A DNA stretch of 45,259 bases. Origin: Roseibacillus sp. (GTDB lineage Bacteria; Verrucomicrobiota; Verrucomicrobiia; Verrucomicrobiales; Akkermansiaceae). The first letter of the stretch is position 1; each line of letters opens with the position of its first letter. The translations under genes were made by a program, and so were the position numbers. Where the stretch lies: the NCBI GenBank assembly GCA_028821775.1, contig JAPKFB010000039.1, forward strand, positions 1-45,259. Direction: 5' to 3'. This document shows, one piece after another, positions 1 through 7,156 of this stretch. The notes under the pieces were generated by a model that saw only the letters and a program-made list of their open reading frames with translations, had not been told where the DNA came from and searched no databases.

Positions 1-31
1 GGGCAGGCCGCCGAACCTGGAATACGGAAGC

Positions 32-568
32 TCAGCCCCTTAGGGAAGATCGCCCCGCCCCTGAAAGAGTAACCGATTCCGCACCGCTCACACTCCACGA
101 CAAACTCGCCGAGGTTGGAAGCGAAGGATTGCCCGTCTGGCTGATATTACCGGCATCCATCGTCAGGAAATTAATCTTGGGAAGGGGCGCTTCGTAAACC
201 TCGAACTCTGCGATTAGTGCATTGTAGCCCGCGTTGCTCAGATTGATGACGTGAAGGAATCGCCCGGTGAATGTACCTGTTGGATCCATCCCCGCGGTGA
301 TGATATCACGCCCGCCATCTCCGGAATTGGAACCGTCAATGCGTACATCCGCGATCCAGTTTGCCACTCCCGGACTACCACCTCCTTCCGCAAAGACGAT
401 CACCCGGTAATTGCTGAGTCGCTCAGGACAACACCCCGTCCGATTCACCAGCTCGATGCGATCGAGGTTGGGATCCTCCAGCAGGTCCAACTCGTAAGCG
501 AATCCGAGGGTGTTCGAACTCGCCAGCGGGGCCGTCTGGTTGGTGAGGGTGCTCTTAGGCCCAACCCC
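32..568 (-). pseudogene. Fragment of a discoidin (F5/8 type C)-like carbohydrate-binding protein
   Basis: The reading frame between the stop at 569-571 and the stop at 32-34 has no convincing ATG; a TTG at 490 is the first conventional alternative start. It encodes a galactose-binding-like segment with the family hallmark LDRIELVNRTGCCPERLSNY, close to the 'rIEiwNRtdCC.dRLsn.rV' pattern of fucolectin/F5-8C domains in PVC secreted proteins. A short Ig/PKD-like stretch (SLSWSVSGAESVTLSGAG) follows before the stop. The sequence upstream of 569 in any frame does not look like the missing N-terminal half of the domain. I therefore read it as a 5'-truncated or frameshifted relic rather than an intact gene. 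It lies downstream of the BMC operon in the same orientation; whether it once belonged to the sugar-utilisation locus is only inference. Confidence 0.5.
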
Positions 569-784
569 CTACTGAGGCCAGCGGGCGAACCGGCAGAACC
601 ACCCACCAGGGTTGCCACCGAGGAGACTCGGCGGATTTGAGTCGTGCTCTGTTCCTCTCTTGGAGCATGGAACTGTGGCCACCTCATCTCTGCACGAAAG
701 GGTGCCCCTCCTTTTCCGGGGCTCCGCACTTTACCGCGACCGCAACCTTCGCAGTTCCTCCAAATTAACCCCTTCCTAAGACCC

Positions 785-1855
785 TCAGGAATTAATCTCC
801 GCCACGATCTGATCTGTCAGAGCCTTGACTACCTCTTCGGCCTCCAAGTTCAATTGGCCTCCCGCCCCAGCACCATCTTCCGGTGCCGCACATACCACTC
901 CAGGACGAAATTCGGAGTTGTCGCAAAGCTCACACTCCTTCCAATTGGCTCGCTTGTCCTCCATTCCCAACGAGGCTCGCAAATCGATCAACTCCTTCGC
1001 CTGCCCGCCGGTAATGGTCAGCAGGTCTGCACCCTTGAGCTGGGTGGCCAGCAACACCGTCTGACAATAGGCATCCGTGTTCTCCATCTTCCAATAGGCA
1101 TCCTCGATATCCTTCCCCCACGTAATCACCCCGTGGTTGATCATGAGAACAGACATATGGTCAATCGCAGCCTCACCGACCGCCTTCGCATTGGCGGGGG
1201 TTCCCGGAGTCTGATACTGCGCCATCCCGATCTCGCCGAGAAACACTTCTGCCTCCGGGATCATACACGTGGGTGGACGCACTCCAGCCACCGCAAAGGC
1301 CGTCGCATGCGGGGGATGGGCATGACAACAGGCCTTGGCCTTGGGTTGCCGCTTCATGATCGCCATGTGGGTCAAGCACTCACTGGTCCGCTTGCGCTTT
1401 CCCGCCAGTTGATTCCCATCAAGATCGATGAGGGCCATGTCCTCGACTTGCATATAGCCTTTTGAGATCAAGGTCGGGGTGCAGAGCACGAGATTATCGC
1501 CCACCCGGATCGTCAGGTTGCCTCCGTTTCCGTCGGTGTAATTCTTCTCCCACATGCGGCGACCAATATCCACCATGCGGTGTTTCAAATCCTCCACTCC
1601 GGGCGAGTGGAAGAAGTTCATGATCTCCTGGCCGGACTGCGGGTCACTCCCCGACTCCCAACGAAATTCGTAGTCAGGAGTCATCGGCTCGAGGGATGCC
1701 TCTCCACTCGTCATCTCGCGCGTTCGCCGAGATTTCGCCGCCTTGATCGCATCCTTCGCGGTAGGAGTCAGGAGCACTCCTGCAGGAATTGCATCCACAC
1801 CCTTGCCCTCTCGAAGGAGAGCTTCCACGTCGCGTCCGGTAAATACTTTCTTCAT
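785..1855 (-). CDS. Class II aldolase (L-fuculose/L-rhamnulose-1-phosphate aldolase type), BMC cargo
   Basis: 356 residues, last gene of the BMC operon. Expected reaction: cleavage of a 6-deoxyhexulose 1-phosphate to DHAP and L-lactaldehyde. The class II aldolase core covers about residues 85-300, with zinc ligands in HAHPPHA (His178, His180) and NHG (His241) and a conserved TLISKG loop. Two extensions are unusual. Residues 1-40 form a small domain with the motif IPAGVLLTPTAKD, resembling N-terminal segments of other BMC-associated proteins. The C-terminus has a cysteine-containing stretch (ECELC, Cys308/Cys311), a Gly/Ala linker (about 325-334) and an amphipathic helix LEAEEVVKALTDQIVAEIN, which looks like an encapsulation peptide. 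The ATG shares one base with the TAA of the preceding BMC-P gene. Fuculose versus rhamnulose preference cannot be told from sequence. Confidence 0.88.
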   Translation of the reverse strand: MKKVFTGRDVEALLREGKGVDAIPAGVLLTPTAKDAIKAAKSRRTREMTSGEASLEPMTPDYEFRWESGSDPQSGQEIMNFFHSPGVEDLKHRMVDIGRRMWEKNYTDGNGGNLTIRVGDNLVLCTPTLISKGYMQVEDMALIDLDGNQLAGKRKRTSECLTHMAIMKRQPKAKACCHAHPPHATAFAVAGVRPPTCMIPEAEVFLGEIGMAQYQTPGTPANAKAVGEAAIDHMSVLMINHGVITWGKDIEDAYWKMENTDAYCQTVLLATQLKGADLLTITGGQAKELIDLRASLGMEDKRANWKECELCDNSEFRPGVVCAAPEDGAGAGGQLNLEAEEVVKALTDQIVAEINS

Positions 1856-2172
1856 TAATAGTCGTCCTCAGGAGGATAAGGTTGGTGATCGATCTGATCA
1901 AAAATTGCTACCGTAATGGCGTCGACCGGAGTCGACTCCACAAAGGGGGCGCTCGCTTCGGCCCCTTCCACAAAGCCCACAATATCAGCCTCGCCAGCGC
2001 CAAGGTTGTCGTAGACCAACAGGGAGGGAATCTTGGTGAGCCCCGGCTCCACGTCACACGCAGTGTTGAGTTGTTCCGCCTCCAGGGGGTTCACAAAGAG
2101 CCAGCGCGCGCCTTTTAAGGCGGGCTCCTGCACGCTCATGGTGACTTTGCCGATAACTTGTCCGATTCTCAT
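1855..2172 (-). CDS. BMC-P pentameric shell vertex protein (EutN/CcmL family)
   Basis: 105 residues beginning MRIGQVIGKV. The EutN/CcmL fold is recognised from the N-terminal strand 'M.iG.ViG.v..t', the central DNLGAGEADIVGFVEG (family 'D.vGAG.GD.Vl...G') and the C-terminal 'PVDAITVAIFDQID' (family 'pvDaaiVaIVD.i'). Such pentamers cap the vertices of the icosahedral shell. The ATG at 2172 is preferred over an upstream in-frame extension, because the extension would overlap the neighbouring BMC-P gene and has no family similarity. Spacing to the upstream BMC-P is 2 nt, and the stop overlaps the aldolase start, so the genes are probably translationally coupled. The acidic tail PYPPEDDY is particular to this paralogue. 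Confidence 0.93.
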   Translation of the reverse strand: MRIGQVIGKVTMSVQEPALKGARWLFVNPLEAEQLNTACDVEPGLTKIPSLLVYDNLGAGEADIVGFVEGAEASAPFVESTPVDAITVAIFDQIDHQPYPPEDDY

Positions 2173-2174
2173 CT

Positions 2175-2435
2175 CTAGTCGTCGATCAGGCCCTGGATGA
2201 AGTTCCGGACCGGCGAGTGCTCGTCGTCCACTATCCCGCGTGCTCCAATTCCGTCCGTGCTCACGAAAACCCGTTGATGCATGCCCGCTCCGAAGAGGTC
2301 GATCGCCACGAACGGGGCCTCGCGGAGGGCCTTGCCTTCCGCGTCCTCCCGTTGGCACAGTAGCATCACAAAGCCATCCAAACTGGGATGACTGTGCGTC
2401 GCAACCGCGTTTCCGACTACCCGACATAGTAGCAT
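2175..2435 (-). CDS. BMC-P pentameric shell vertex protein (EutN/CcmL family)
   Basis: 86 residues, MLLCRVVGNAVATHSHPSLD at the N-terminus. The first strand (MxLcrVvGnavaT.khpsl.g) and FVAIDLFGAGMHQRVFVSTDG match the EutN/CcmL family. The usual 'D.vGAG.Gd.Vlv..G' is altered to D-LFGAGMHQRV, so the loop after GAG is atypical. The C-terminus (VRNFIQGLIDD) replaces the usual hydrophobic VDAAIVAIVD strand with 'ARGIVDDEHSPVRNFIQGLID'; this carries the 'P.r..i.giVD' signature of the short EutN subgroup. It sits 1 nt after the aldehyde dehydrogenase stop and 2 nt before the next BMC-P gene. It is one of three BMC-P paralogues in the operon, and they are clearly not recent duplicates of each other. 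Confidence 0.9.
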   Translation of the reverse strand: MLLCRVVGNAVATHSHPSLDGFVMLLCQREDAEGKALREAPFVAIDLFGAGMHQRVFVSTDGIGARGIVDDEHSPVRNFIQGLIDD

Positions 2436-2436
2436 C

Positions 2437-3945
2437 TCAAATTATGCGCAGATTCTCCACCATCACGCAGCGGCGCACACGGGTGAAGGTTTTCGGAGTG
2501 GTGATTCCTTCGCCCGTCGTGGTGGCGACCGAGTAGCTGAGGTAACCCTCTCCACCCAAGCCGAGACCTGCCACACAGGGGCCGTTCTTGACGAAAATCG
2601 TGGTATCCATCTCGCGGCCCATATGCGTCATGTTGCTCACGTTGGTGGAGTGAATGATTGCCGAGTGGCGGTAGCCGTGCTCGGCATCTTTCGCCTGCTG
2701 CACTCCGGTTTCAAAGTCAGGCACAGAGATGATGGGCACCATCGGCATCATCTGCTCTTCCTGCACGTAGGGATGGTCCCCATCGGTCTCCGCATAAAGC
2801 AACTCGCATCCGTTGGGTACACGCGCACCGGCAGTCTCTGCAAGAGTCTTGGGACTGGCGCCAACGAAATCGCGATTCACAACCGGATGAGAGCACCCTC
2901 CGTCATCCTCCTTGTAAGTGAAGGCCGCACTGGTCAATCGCTCAAGCTGGGCCGTGTTCAACTTACCCGCTCCGGCCTTGTCCAGGGACTGCAGAAAACT
3001 GTTGTAGACCGAACTGACCACGAAGACGGCCTTCTCACCAATGCACAAGAGGTTATTGTCAAAGGCGCCCCCCTCAATAACGCAGCGCGCCGCCCGATCG
3101 AGATCCGCGGTTTCATCGATCACCACCACCGGATTTCCAGGGCCGGCGCAGATCGAGCGCTTTCCGGACTGCATGGCGGCCTTCACCACCGCGGGGCCCC
3201 CGGTAATGGCCATGATCGCGATCAACTCGTGCTTTGTGATCTTCTCAAACGATTCCAAACTGGGCTCTTCAATGACGCAAATCAGGTTCTCGATCCCAAG
3301 CTCCCGCGCGATCGCTTTGTTGTATTCCCGTGCTGCCAGTGCGGCACTCTTGGCGCCCCCTGGATGTGGGTTGAAGACGATTGCATTGCCTGCTGCCACC
3401 ATGTTGATGACGTTCCCGGTCAGGGTCGGCACCGAGTGGGTCACGGGGAGAATCGCCCCGATCACTCCGTAGGGCGCGTATTCCTCAAGCATGATCCCGG
3501 CGTCACCACTGAGCGCATAGGGCTGCAGCCACTCCACGCCGGGCACCTTGTTCATGATCTCCAGCTTTGCAATCTTGTGATCCAGTCGGCCGATCTTTGT
3601 CTCGTTGAGTTCGAATTTCCCCCACGCCTGCGTGTTCGCGGCGCAAAGTCCCTTCACGATCTCAATCGCGCGTGAGCGCGCACCGAGACCAAGTTTCTTG
3701 AGTTGCAGGAAGGAATCATGGGCGGCATTGGCAGCAGAATTGACGCACCCGAACACTCCGAAGGTCCCCTTCGTGCTGCCGCCTTTGCAACTGCACTCCT
3801 TCTCCGCCGGCGCAGAGGCAGGAGCGGATACCGGCTTCGGCGTCGCCTGGGAAGAGGGCGCTATTTCTCCCGGGCCAATCCTGCCCAAATCCGTCAGAAC
3901 CTTCTCTACTACGCTGCGTAATGCTTCCTGATCAATCGCACTCAT
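2437..3945 (-). CDS. CoA-acylating aldehyde dehydrogenase (PduP-like), BMC signature enzyme
   Basis: 502 residues. It should oxidise an aldehyde (here probably L-lactaldehyde) with NAD+ and CoA to the acyl-CoA inside the shell. The ALDH core begins near residue 60. The catalytic cysteine is in NNLLCIGEKAVF (Cys301), preceded by the cofactor-site segments GAILPVTHSVPT and ITGGPAVVKAA and the GPGNPVVVID motif seen in PduP/EutE enzymes. The N-terminus carries a predicted encapsulation helix IDQEALRSVVEKVLTDLG (residues 4-21), followed by a Pro/Ala/Ser-rich linker (about 27-48) and an unusual ECSCKGG cysteine motif (Cys51, Cys53) just before the core. It lies between two BMC-P genes with 5 and 1 nt gaps. 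The lactaldehyde substrate is inferred from the co-encoded aldolase. Confidence 0.92.
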   Translation of the reverse strand: MSAIDQEALRSVVEKVLTDLGRIGPGEIAPSSQATPKPVSAPASAPAEKECSCKGGSTKGTFGVFGCVNSAANAAHDSFLQLKKLGLGARSRAIEIVKGLCAANTQAWGKFELNETKIGRLDHKIAKLEIMNKVPGVEWLQPYALSGDAGIMLEEYAPYGVIGAILPVTHSVPTLTGNVINMVAAGNAIVFNPHPGGAKSAALAAREYNKAIARELGIENLICVIEEPSLESFEKITKHELIAIMAITGGPAVVKAAMQSGKRSICAGPGNPVVVIDETADLDRAARCVIEGGAFDNNLLCIGEKAVFVVSSVYNSFLQSLDKAGAGKLNTAQLERLTSAAFTYKEDDGGCSHPVVNRDFVGASPKTLAETAGARVPNGCELLYAETDGDHPYVQEEQMMPMVPIISVPDFETGVQQAKDAEHGYRHSAIIHSTNVSNMTHMGREMDTTIFVKNGPCVAGLGLGGEGYLSYSVATTTGEGITTPKTFTRVRRCVMVENLRII

Positions 3946-3950
3946 CGTCT

Positions 3951-4265
3951 CTAGCTACTGGATTTGCCGTAGACCTTTTTTCCAAGGACATCGACACTGT
4001 CGACAATCGCCACCACGGCTGCGTCGACTGGAATCTTCTTCAGGTTGCCGGCCTGTCGCGCGGAACTCCCCTGGCAGAACATCACGAGGTCCCCTTCGCC
4101 GGCCCCCACCGTATCAACCGCCACGATGGTATTCACTCCATCGCGGAACTGGCTCGGCTTGGCCTCATCCACCAATTTCGGACGGACAATCAGGAGCTTC
4201 TGCCCCGTCATGCTCTCGTCCTTCTTGGTGGCCACGACGTGACCGATGACTTCTCCCAAAAACAT
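3951..4265 (-). CDS. BMC-P pentameric shell vertex protein (EutN/CcmL family)
   Basis: 104 residues, MFLGEVIGHVVATKKDESMTG at the N-terminus (first 20 residues match the classical 'M.lg.ViG.vvaT.K...l.G.KLliv'). It also carries VAVDTVGAGEGDLVMFCQGS, the textbook GAG-GD-V-G motif, and a C-terminal PVDAAVVAIVDSVD strand. It is the most canonical of the three BMC-P proteins in the operon. A Lys/Ser tail (KKVYGKSSS) ends the protein. It is followed after 5 nt by the aldehyde dehydrogenase and preceded after 20 nt by a BMC-H gene. Its role is vertex closure of the microcompartment shell. Confidence 0.95.
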   Translation of the reverse strand: MFLGEVIGHVVATKKDESMTGQKLLIVRPKLVDEAKPSQFRDGVNTIVAVDTVGAGEGDLVMFCQGSSARQAGNLKKIPVDAAVVAIVDSVDVLGKKVYGKSSS

Positions 4266-4285
4266 GGTTCAGCGGGGTGCGCTAC

Positions 4286-4582
4286 CTACTTCCGGCTGGA
4301 AGTTTTCTGGGAGGGAATGACCTGGCTGATCGCATCGTCGGGACGCGCAATCACATGAGCACTGACCACTTCACCGAGATGGGAAGCGGTATCAGCGCCC
4401 GCATCGATCGCGGCCTTCACGGCGGCGACGTCACCCGTGACCACTGCGTTGCACAATCCGCTTCCGACATTCTTCATCGGCCCGGTGAGTTGCACGTTGG
4501 CAGCCTTCAGGGCTGCATCAATACCGGTCACGAGACAGCACAGTCCGCGCGTCTCCAGGAATCCTACTGCTTGTTTTGCCAT
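4286..4582 (-). CDS. BMC-H hexameric shell protein
   Basis: 98 residues with the single Pfam00936-type BMC fold: MAKQAVGFLETRGLCCLVTG, then AALKAANVQLTG, the pore region NVGSGLCNAVVTGDVAAVKAAID, and the C-terminal VSAHVIARPDDAI. The pore loop reads GSG as in PduA, whereas the other two BMC-H proteins here read GGG. A cysteine follows two residues later. A 10-residue polar tail (PSQKTSSRK) extends beyond the usual end. It lies between the kinase gene (19 nt upstream) and a BMC-P gene (20 nt downstream). It should tile the shell facets; the different pore suggests a different metabolite selectivity, which is inference. Confidence 0.95.
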   Translation of the reverse strand: MAKQAVGFLETRGLCCLVTGIDAALKAANVQLTGPMKNVGSGLCNAVVTGDVAAVKAAIDAGADTASHLGEVVSAHVIARPDDAISQVIPSQKTSSRK

Positions 4583-4601
4583 TGTTCTGTTGGTTCGTTG
4601 A

Positions 4602-5783
4602 TTAATTTAAGACTGAAACCTTTCGGTAGACTTCCCGCGCCAGGACCAGTTCCTCGTTGGCGGGGATCACAAATACTTTTACTTTCGATGACTCGGCACT
4701 GATCTCACCCTCTTCACCGCGGCAGCCCTCGTTCTTCGCGTGGTCCAGCACGAGGCCGAACTCTTCCAATCCCGCGCACACCGCTTCGCGGAGCCAAGGA
4801 TGGTTCTCGCCAATTCCGGCCGTGAACACGAAGCCGTCCAGACCTCCAAGCTCAAAGAGAAACGAGGACGCCCAACGCCGCGTTTCGTGAATGAGTAATT
4901 CGAGCGCGAGTTTTGCATCGGCATCGCCACCCGTTGCGGCGGCCCGCACATCACGAAGATCGTTCCCGGCACCAGACACCCCAAGCAATCCGCTCTCCTT
5001 GGTCAACTGGCGTTCGATCTCCTCCACGCTCAACCCCAGGGACTTCATCACATAGGGAATCACCCCAGAGTCCAGATCCCCCACCCGGTTGTTCTGGGGC
5101 AACCCGCTTTGCGGCGAAAACCCCATGCTGGTGCCAATCGCCACACCACTGCGAATTCCCGTCACCGAGCTACTTCCGCCCAGATGACACGAGATCACCC
5201 GCAAGGGGCGTTCCGTCTCCACAGGACCATCCTGATACAGGCGCTGCACCCCCTGCGCCACATCACGACGCCCCAACAGTTCTGCCGAGCGCTCCGCGAC
5301 AAACTTGTGACTGGCGCCGTGAAAGCCATGGCGTTGAATTCCCGCTTCGTGCCAGCCCTTGGGAACCGCATAGCGCCTTCCCGCTTCCGAGACCCACTGA
5401 TAGAAGGCGGTCTCAAAGAGCGCCACCCGCCGTGCTCCGGGAAGAATCTCACTGAACTGACGAATTCCCGCCGCGTAGGCGGGATTGTGAGCGGGAGCGA
5501 CCTCCGCAAAGCCCTCAAGAGCTTCGAGCACTTCGTCGCCAGCCTCGACACAACCACTTAGGTTGCGCCCCAGCACGGTCTTGAAACCGACCACTTCAAT
5601 CTCCTCCTGCGATCCGATCGCGCCGCTCTCCTCCATCGTGGAAAGCGCATCCCGGATCACCTTTCCGTAGTCCCCCACCCGCTCGTAGCCACCCTCTGCC
5701 AACAGGTCCTCCTCCCCTTCGCCCATCTCAAAGAGACGGTACTTGAAGGAGGTCGATCCCAGATTGGCCACGAGAATTTTCAC
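4602..5783 (-). CDS. ackA: Acetate kinase family enzyme (probable lactate/acetate kinase of the BMC pathway)
   Basis: 393 residues with a GTG start at 5783. The acetate and sugar kinase fold is shown by MKILVANLGSTSFKYRLF (canonical enzymes read N.GSSS.K), RHGFHGASHKFVAER, SCHLGGSSSVTGIRSG (family 'HLG.G.S'), TSMGFSPQSGLPQNNRVGDLD and FTAGIGENHPWLREAVC. It would transfer phosphate from the acyl phosphate made by PduL to ADP. With lactaldehyde as the BMC substrate the product would be lactate plus ATP. Differences from housekeeping AckA around the phosphate loop (GSTSFK) fit a specialised paralogue. No encapsulation-like helix is seen at either end, so it may act outside the shell. Its position among shell genes (17 and 19 nt gaps) makes the pathway assignment strong, but the substrate is inferred. 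Confidence 0.88.
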   Translation of the reverse strand: MKILVANLGSTSFKYRLFEMGEGEEDLLAEGGYERVGDYGKVIRDALSTMEESGAIGSQEEIEVVGFKTVLGRNLSGCVEAGDEVLEALEGFAEVAPAHNPAYAAGIRQFSEILPGARRVALFETAFYQWVSEAGRRYAVPKGWHEAGIQRHGFHGASHKFVAERSAELLGRRDVAQGVQRLYQDGPVETERPLRVISCHLGGSSSVTGIRSGVAIGTSMGFSPQSGLPQNNRVGDLDSGVIPYVMKSLGLSVEEIERQLTKESGLLGVSGAGNDLRDVRAAATGGDADAKLALELLIHETRRWASSFLFELGGLDGFVFTAGIGENHPWLREAVCAGLEEFGLVLDHAKNEGCRGEEGEISAESSKVKVFVIPANEELVLAREVYRKVSVLN

Positions 5784-5800
5784 GACGCGAACGGCGCGGA

Positions 5801-6076
5801 TTACATCAGTTCAACCAGGCCCGCGAGGTCGTCGTGAGGCCGGGGAATGACTTGCGTCGAGGTCACTTCCCCGACTTGCGAGGCCGCTTCCGCACCTGCA
5901 TCGATGCCCGCCTTCACCGCCGCAACGTCGCCGGCGTAAAAGCCCGTCACCAGGCCTCCCCCAATTTTTGACCAGCCGAGCATGGAGATGTCGGCGGACT
6001 TGAGAGCGGCGTCCGAGGCCTCGACCAGCGAGACCAGCCCCCGCGTTTCAATGATTCCTACTGCTTGTTTTGCCAT
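5801..6076 (-). CDS. BMC-H hexameric shell protein
   Basis: 91 residues forming one complete BMC domain: MAKQAVGIIETRGLVSLVEA, DAALKSADISMLGWSKIGGGLVTGFY (first 20 residues alone would identify it), [22 protein letters not shown] and TSTQVIPRPHDDL. The pore motif is GGG followed by Leu, and a Tyr sits in the facing strand (GFYAGD). It shares its first seven residues with the BMC-H at 4286-4582, showing common ancestry. It is located 20 nt after another BMC-H gene and 17 nt before the kinase. Its role is facet formation in the shell. Confidence 0.96.
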   Translation of the reverse strand: MAKQAVGIIETRGLVSLVEASDAALKSADISMLGWSKIGGGLVTGFYAGDVAAVKAGIDAGAEAASQVGEVTSTQVIPRPHDDLAGLVELM

Positions 6077-6096
6077 GATTCAATGATGGTTTGTTG

Positions 6097-6369
6097 TTAG
6101 GCCAGATCGAAGCGCTTCAGCAAATCTGTGTGCGGTCGCGGAATGACGTGCGACCCCACCAATTCACCGACTTTGCTGGCAGCTTCCGCACCGGCATCGA
6201 CTGCAGCTTTCACACTTCCCACGTCTCCCTGCACAAGGATGGTGAGAAATCCGCCACCGATCTGCACCTGCTTCACGAGACTGACATCGGCCGCTTTGGC
6301 CATCGCGTCGGCGGCCTCCACGTTACTCACGTAGCCTTTTGTTTCAATTAGTCCAAGAGCTTGGCTCAT
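6097..6369 (-). CDS. BMC-H hexameric shell protein
   Basis: 90 residues: [59 protein letters not shown] and [16 protein letters not shown] cover the whole BMC fold. This is the most PduA/CcmK-like of the three, with the classical 'G.IET.G...ve..DAm.KAA.V' N-terminus and the '[12 protein letters not shown]' helix. The pore motif is GGG followed by Phe. Its ATG overlaps the TGA of pduL (ATGA, 6366-6369), so it is very likely translationally coupled to pduL as the second gene of the operon. I expect it to be the main facet protein, but relative abundance cannot be read from sequence. Confidence 0.96.
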   Translation of the reverse strand: MSQALGLIETKGYVSNVEAADAMAKAADVSLVKQVQIGGGFLTILVQGDVGSVKAAVDAGAEAASKVGELVGSHVIPRPHTDLLKRFDLA

Positions 6370-7076
6370 CTGTTTTCTTTCTTTTTGTTAGATTCGTTGA
6401 TCTGCTTGATCAGTTCACAATAGGTGTCCGGCTTCAGCCCGCAGGCATTGCCCTCGTCGGTGTCAATGTGCACCTCAAGGTTGAAGCTCTCATCGATGCG
6501 CACCACGATGTTGTCGAAGGTCACCGGGCAGTCGCCGTGCACCTTCATCTTCATCACATCCTTGTGCTGCACGCCGTAATAGGCCGCATCAGCGGGATGC
6601 ATATGGACATGCGGTGCCGCGCGAATCACGCCTTCCGCCATTTCGAAAAATCCTTTCGGTCCCATCAGCATACACCCGGGAGTCCCTGCAATCTCCCCCG
6701 AGAGACGGAGTGGAACATCAAATCCCAGCGCGATCGCATCGGTGTAGGCCAACTCGATCTGATTGAAGTCGCGACAAGGACCGAGAATACGAAGGTTGGA
6801 TATCACTCTGCTTCGCGGTCCCACCAAAGTCACGGTCTCGTTGGCAGCATACGCTCCGGTCTGGAAAAGACCCTTCATGGGTGTCAGTTCGTATCGGGGT
6901 CCAAAGAGCGCCTCCACAGCCTGCGGCGTGAGATGGCAGTGTCGCGCACTCACGTTGACCGCCAGCCCATTGGGCGCCTGGGCTGACTCAGGGAGGTTCA
7001 GACCCATTTTGGCGTAGACTTGGTCCCGCACCATGTGCTCTACAACGGCGCGGGGAATGTTGGAATTACTCACCAT
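6366..7076 (-). CDS. pduL: Phosphate propanoyltransferase PduL (phosphotransacylase), BMC cargo
   Basis: 236 residues. PduL exchanges CoA for phosphate on short acyl-CoA, recycling CoA inside the compartment. The two zinc-binding motifs are clear: SARHCHL (His46, His48) and HVHMHP (His156, His158, His160). [13 protein letters not shown] and [15 protein letters not shown] are further family blocks. Residues 7-25, [19 protein letters not shown], form an amphipathic helix typical of PduL encapsulation peptides. The ATG at 7076 is chosen because the extension further upstream runs through the promoter and has no similarity. It is the first gene of the ten-gene operon, with its stop overlapping the next start. 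On lactyl-CoA it would give lactyl phosphate for the downstream kinase. Confidence 0.94.
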   Translation of the reverse strand: MVSNSNIPRAVVEHMVRDQVYAKMGLNLPESAQAPNGLAVNVSARHCHLTPQAVEALFGPRYELTPMKGLFQTGAYAANETVTLVGPRSRVISNLRILGPCRDFNQIELAYTDAIALGFDVPLRLSGEIAGTPGCMLMGPKGFFEMAEGVIRAAPHVHMHPADAAYYGVQHKDVMKMKVHGDCPVTFDNIVVRIDESFNLEVHIDTDEGNACGLKPDTYCELIKQINESNKKKENR

Positions 7077-7095
7077 TTGTCCTGAATTCTCCCTT

Positions 7096-7124
7096 TGTAT
7101 GCTTGGGATTTCTTGACTCGTCAA
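7096..7124 (-). promoter_or_regulatory. Candidate sigma70-type promoter of the BMC operon
   Basis: On the minus strand TTGACG (7124-7119) is followed after exactly 17 nt by CATACA (7101-7096). The -35 box is 5/6 to consensus and the -10 box is weaker. It lies 20 nt upstream of the pduL ATG at 7076, so the leader would be short. The -35 box abuts the -35 box of the divergent deoR promoter. Confidence 0.55.
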
Positions 7125-7156
7125 CCGAAAACCAATATAAACCCAAATAATCCCAA
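7103..7156. promoter_or_regulatory. Candidate operator: separated inverted repeat TTGGGATT...AATCCCAA
   Basis: TTGGGATT at 7103-7110 and its exact complement AATCCCAA at 7149-7156 are 46 nt apart centre to centre. One arm sits in the spacer of the BMC-operon promoter and the other at the predicted start of the deoR transcript. This arrangement would let one regulator bound at both arms control both promoters. A shorter palindrome, TTGAC-TC-GTCAA (7113-7124), is formed by the two -35 boxes. DeoR-family binding here is inferred from position. Confidence 0.45.
7113..7141 (+). promoter_or_regulatory. Candidate sigma70-type promoter of the DeoR-family regulator gene
   Basis: TTGACT (7113-7118), a 17-nt spacer and TATAAA (7136-7141) make a near-consensus promoter. 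Transcription would start near 7148, which rules out the upstream in-frame ATG at 7095 and supports the regulator start at 7191. An AAGGAGG-like sequence occurs at 7165-7171, about 19 nt before that ATG. Confidence 0.65.
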
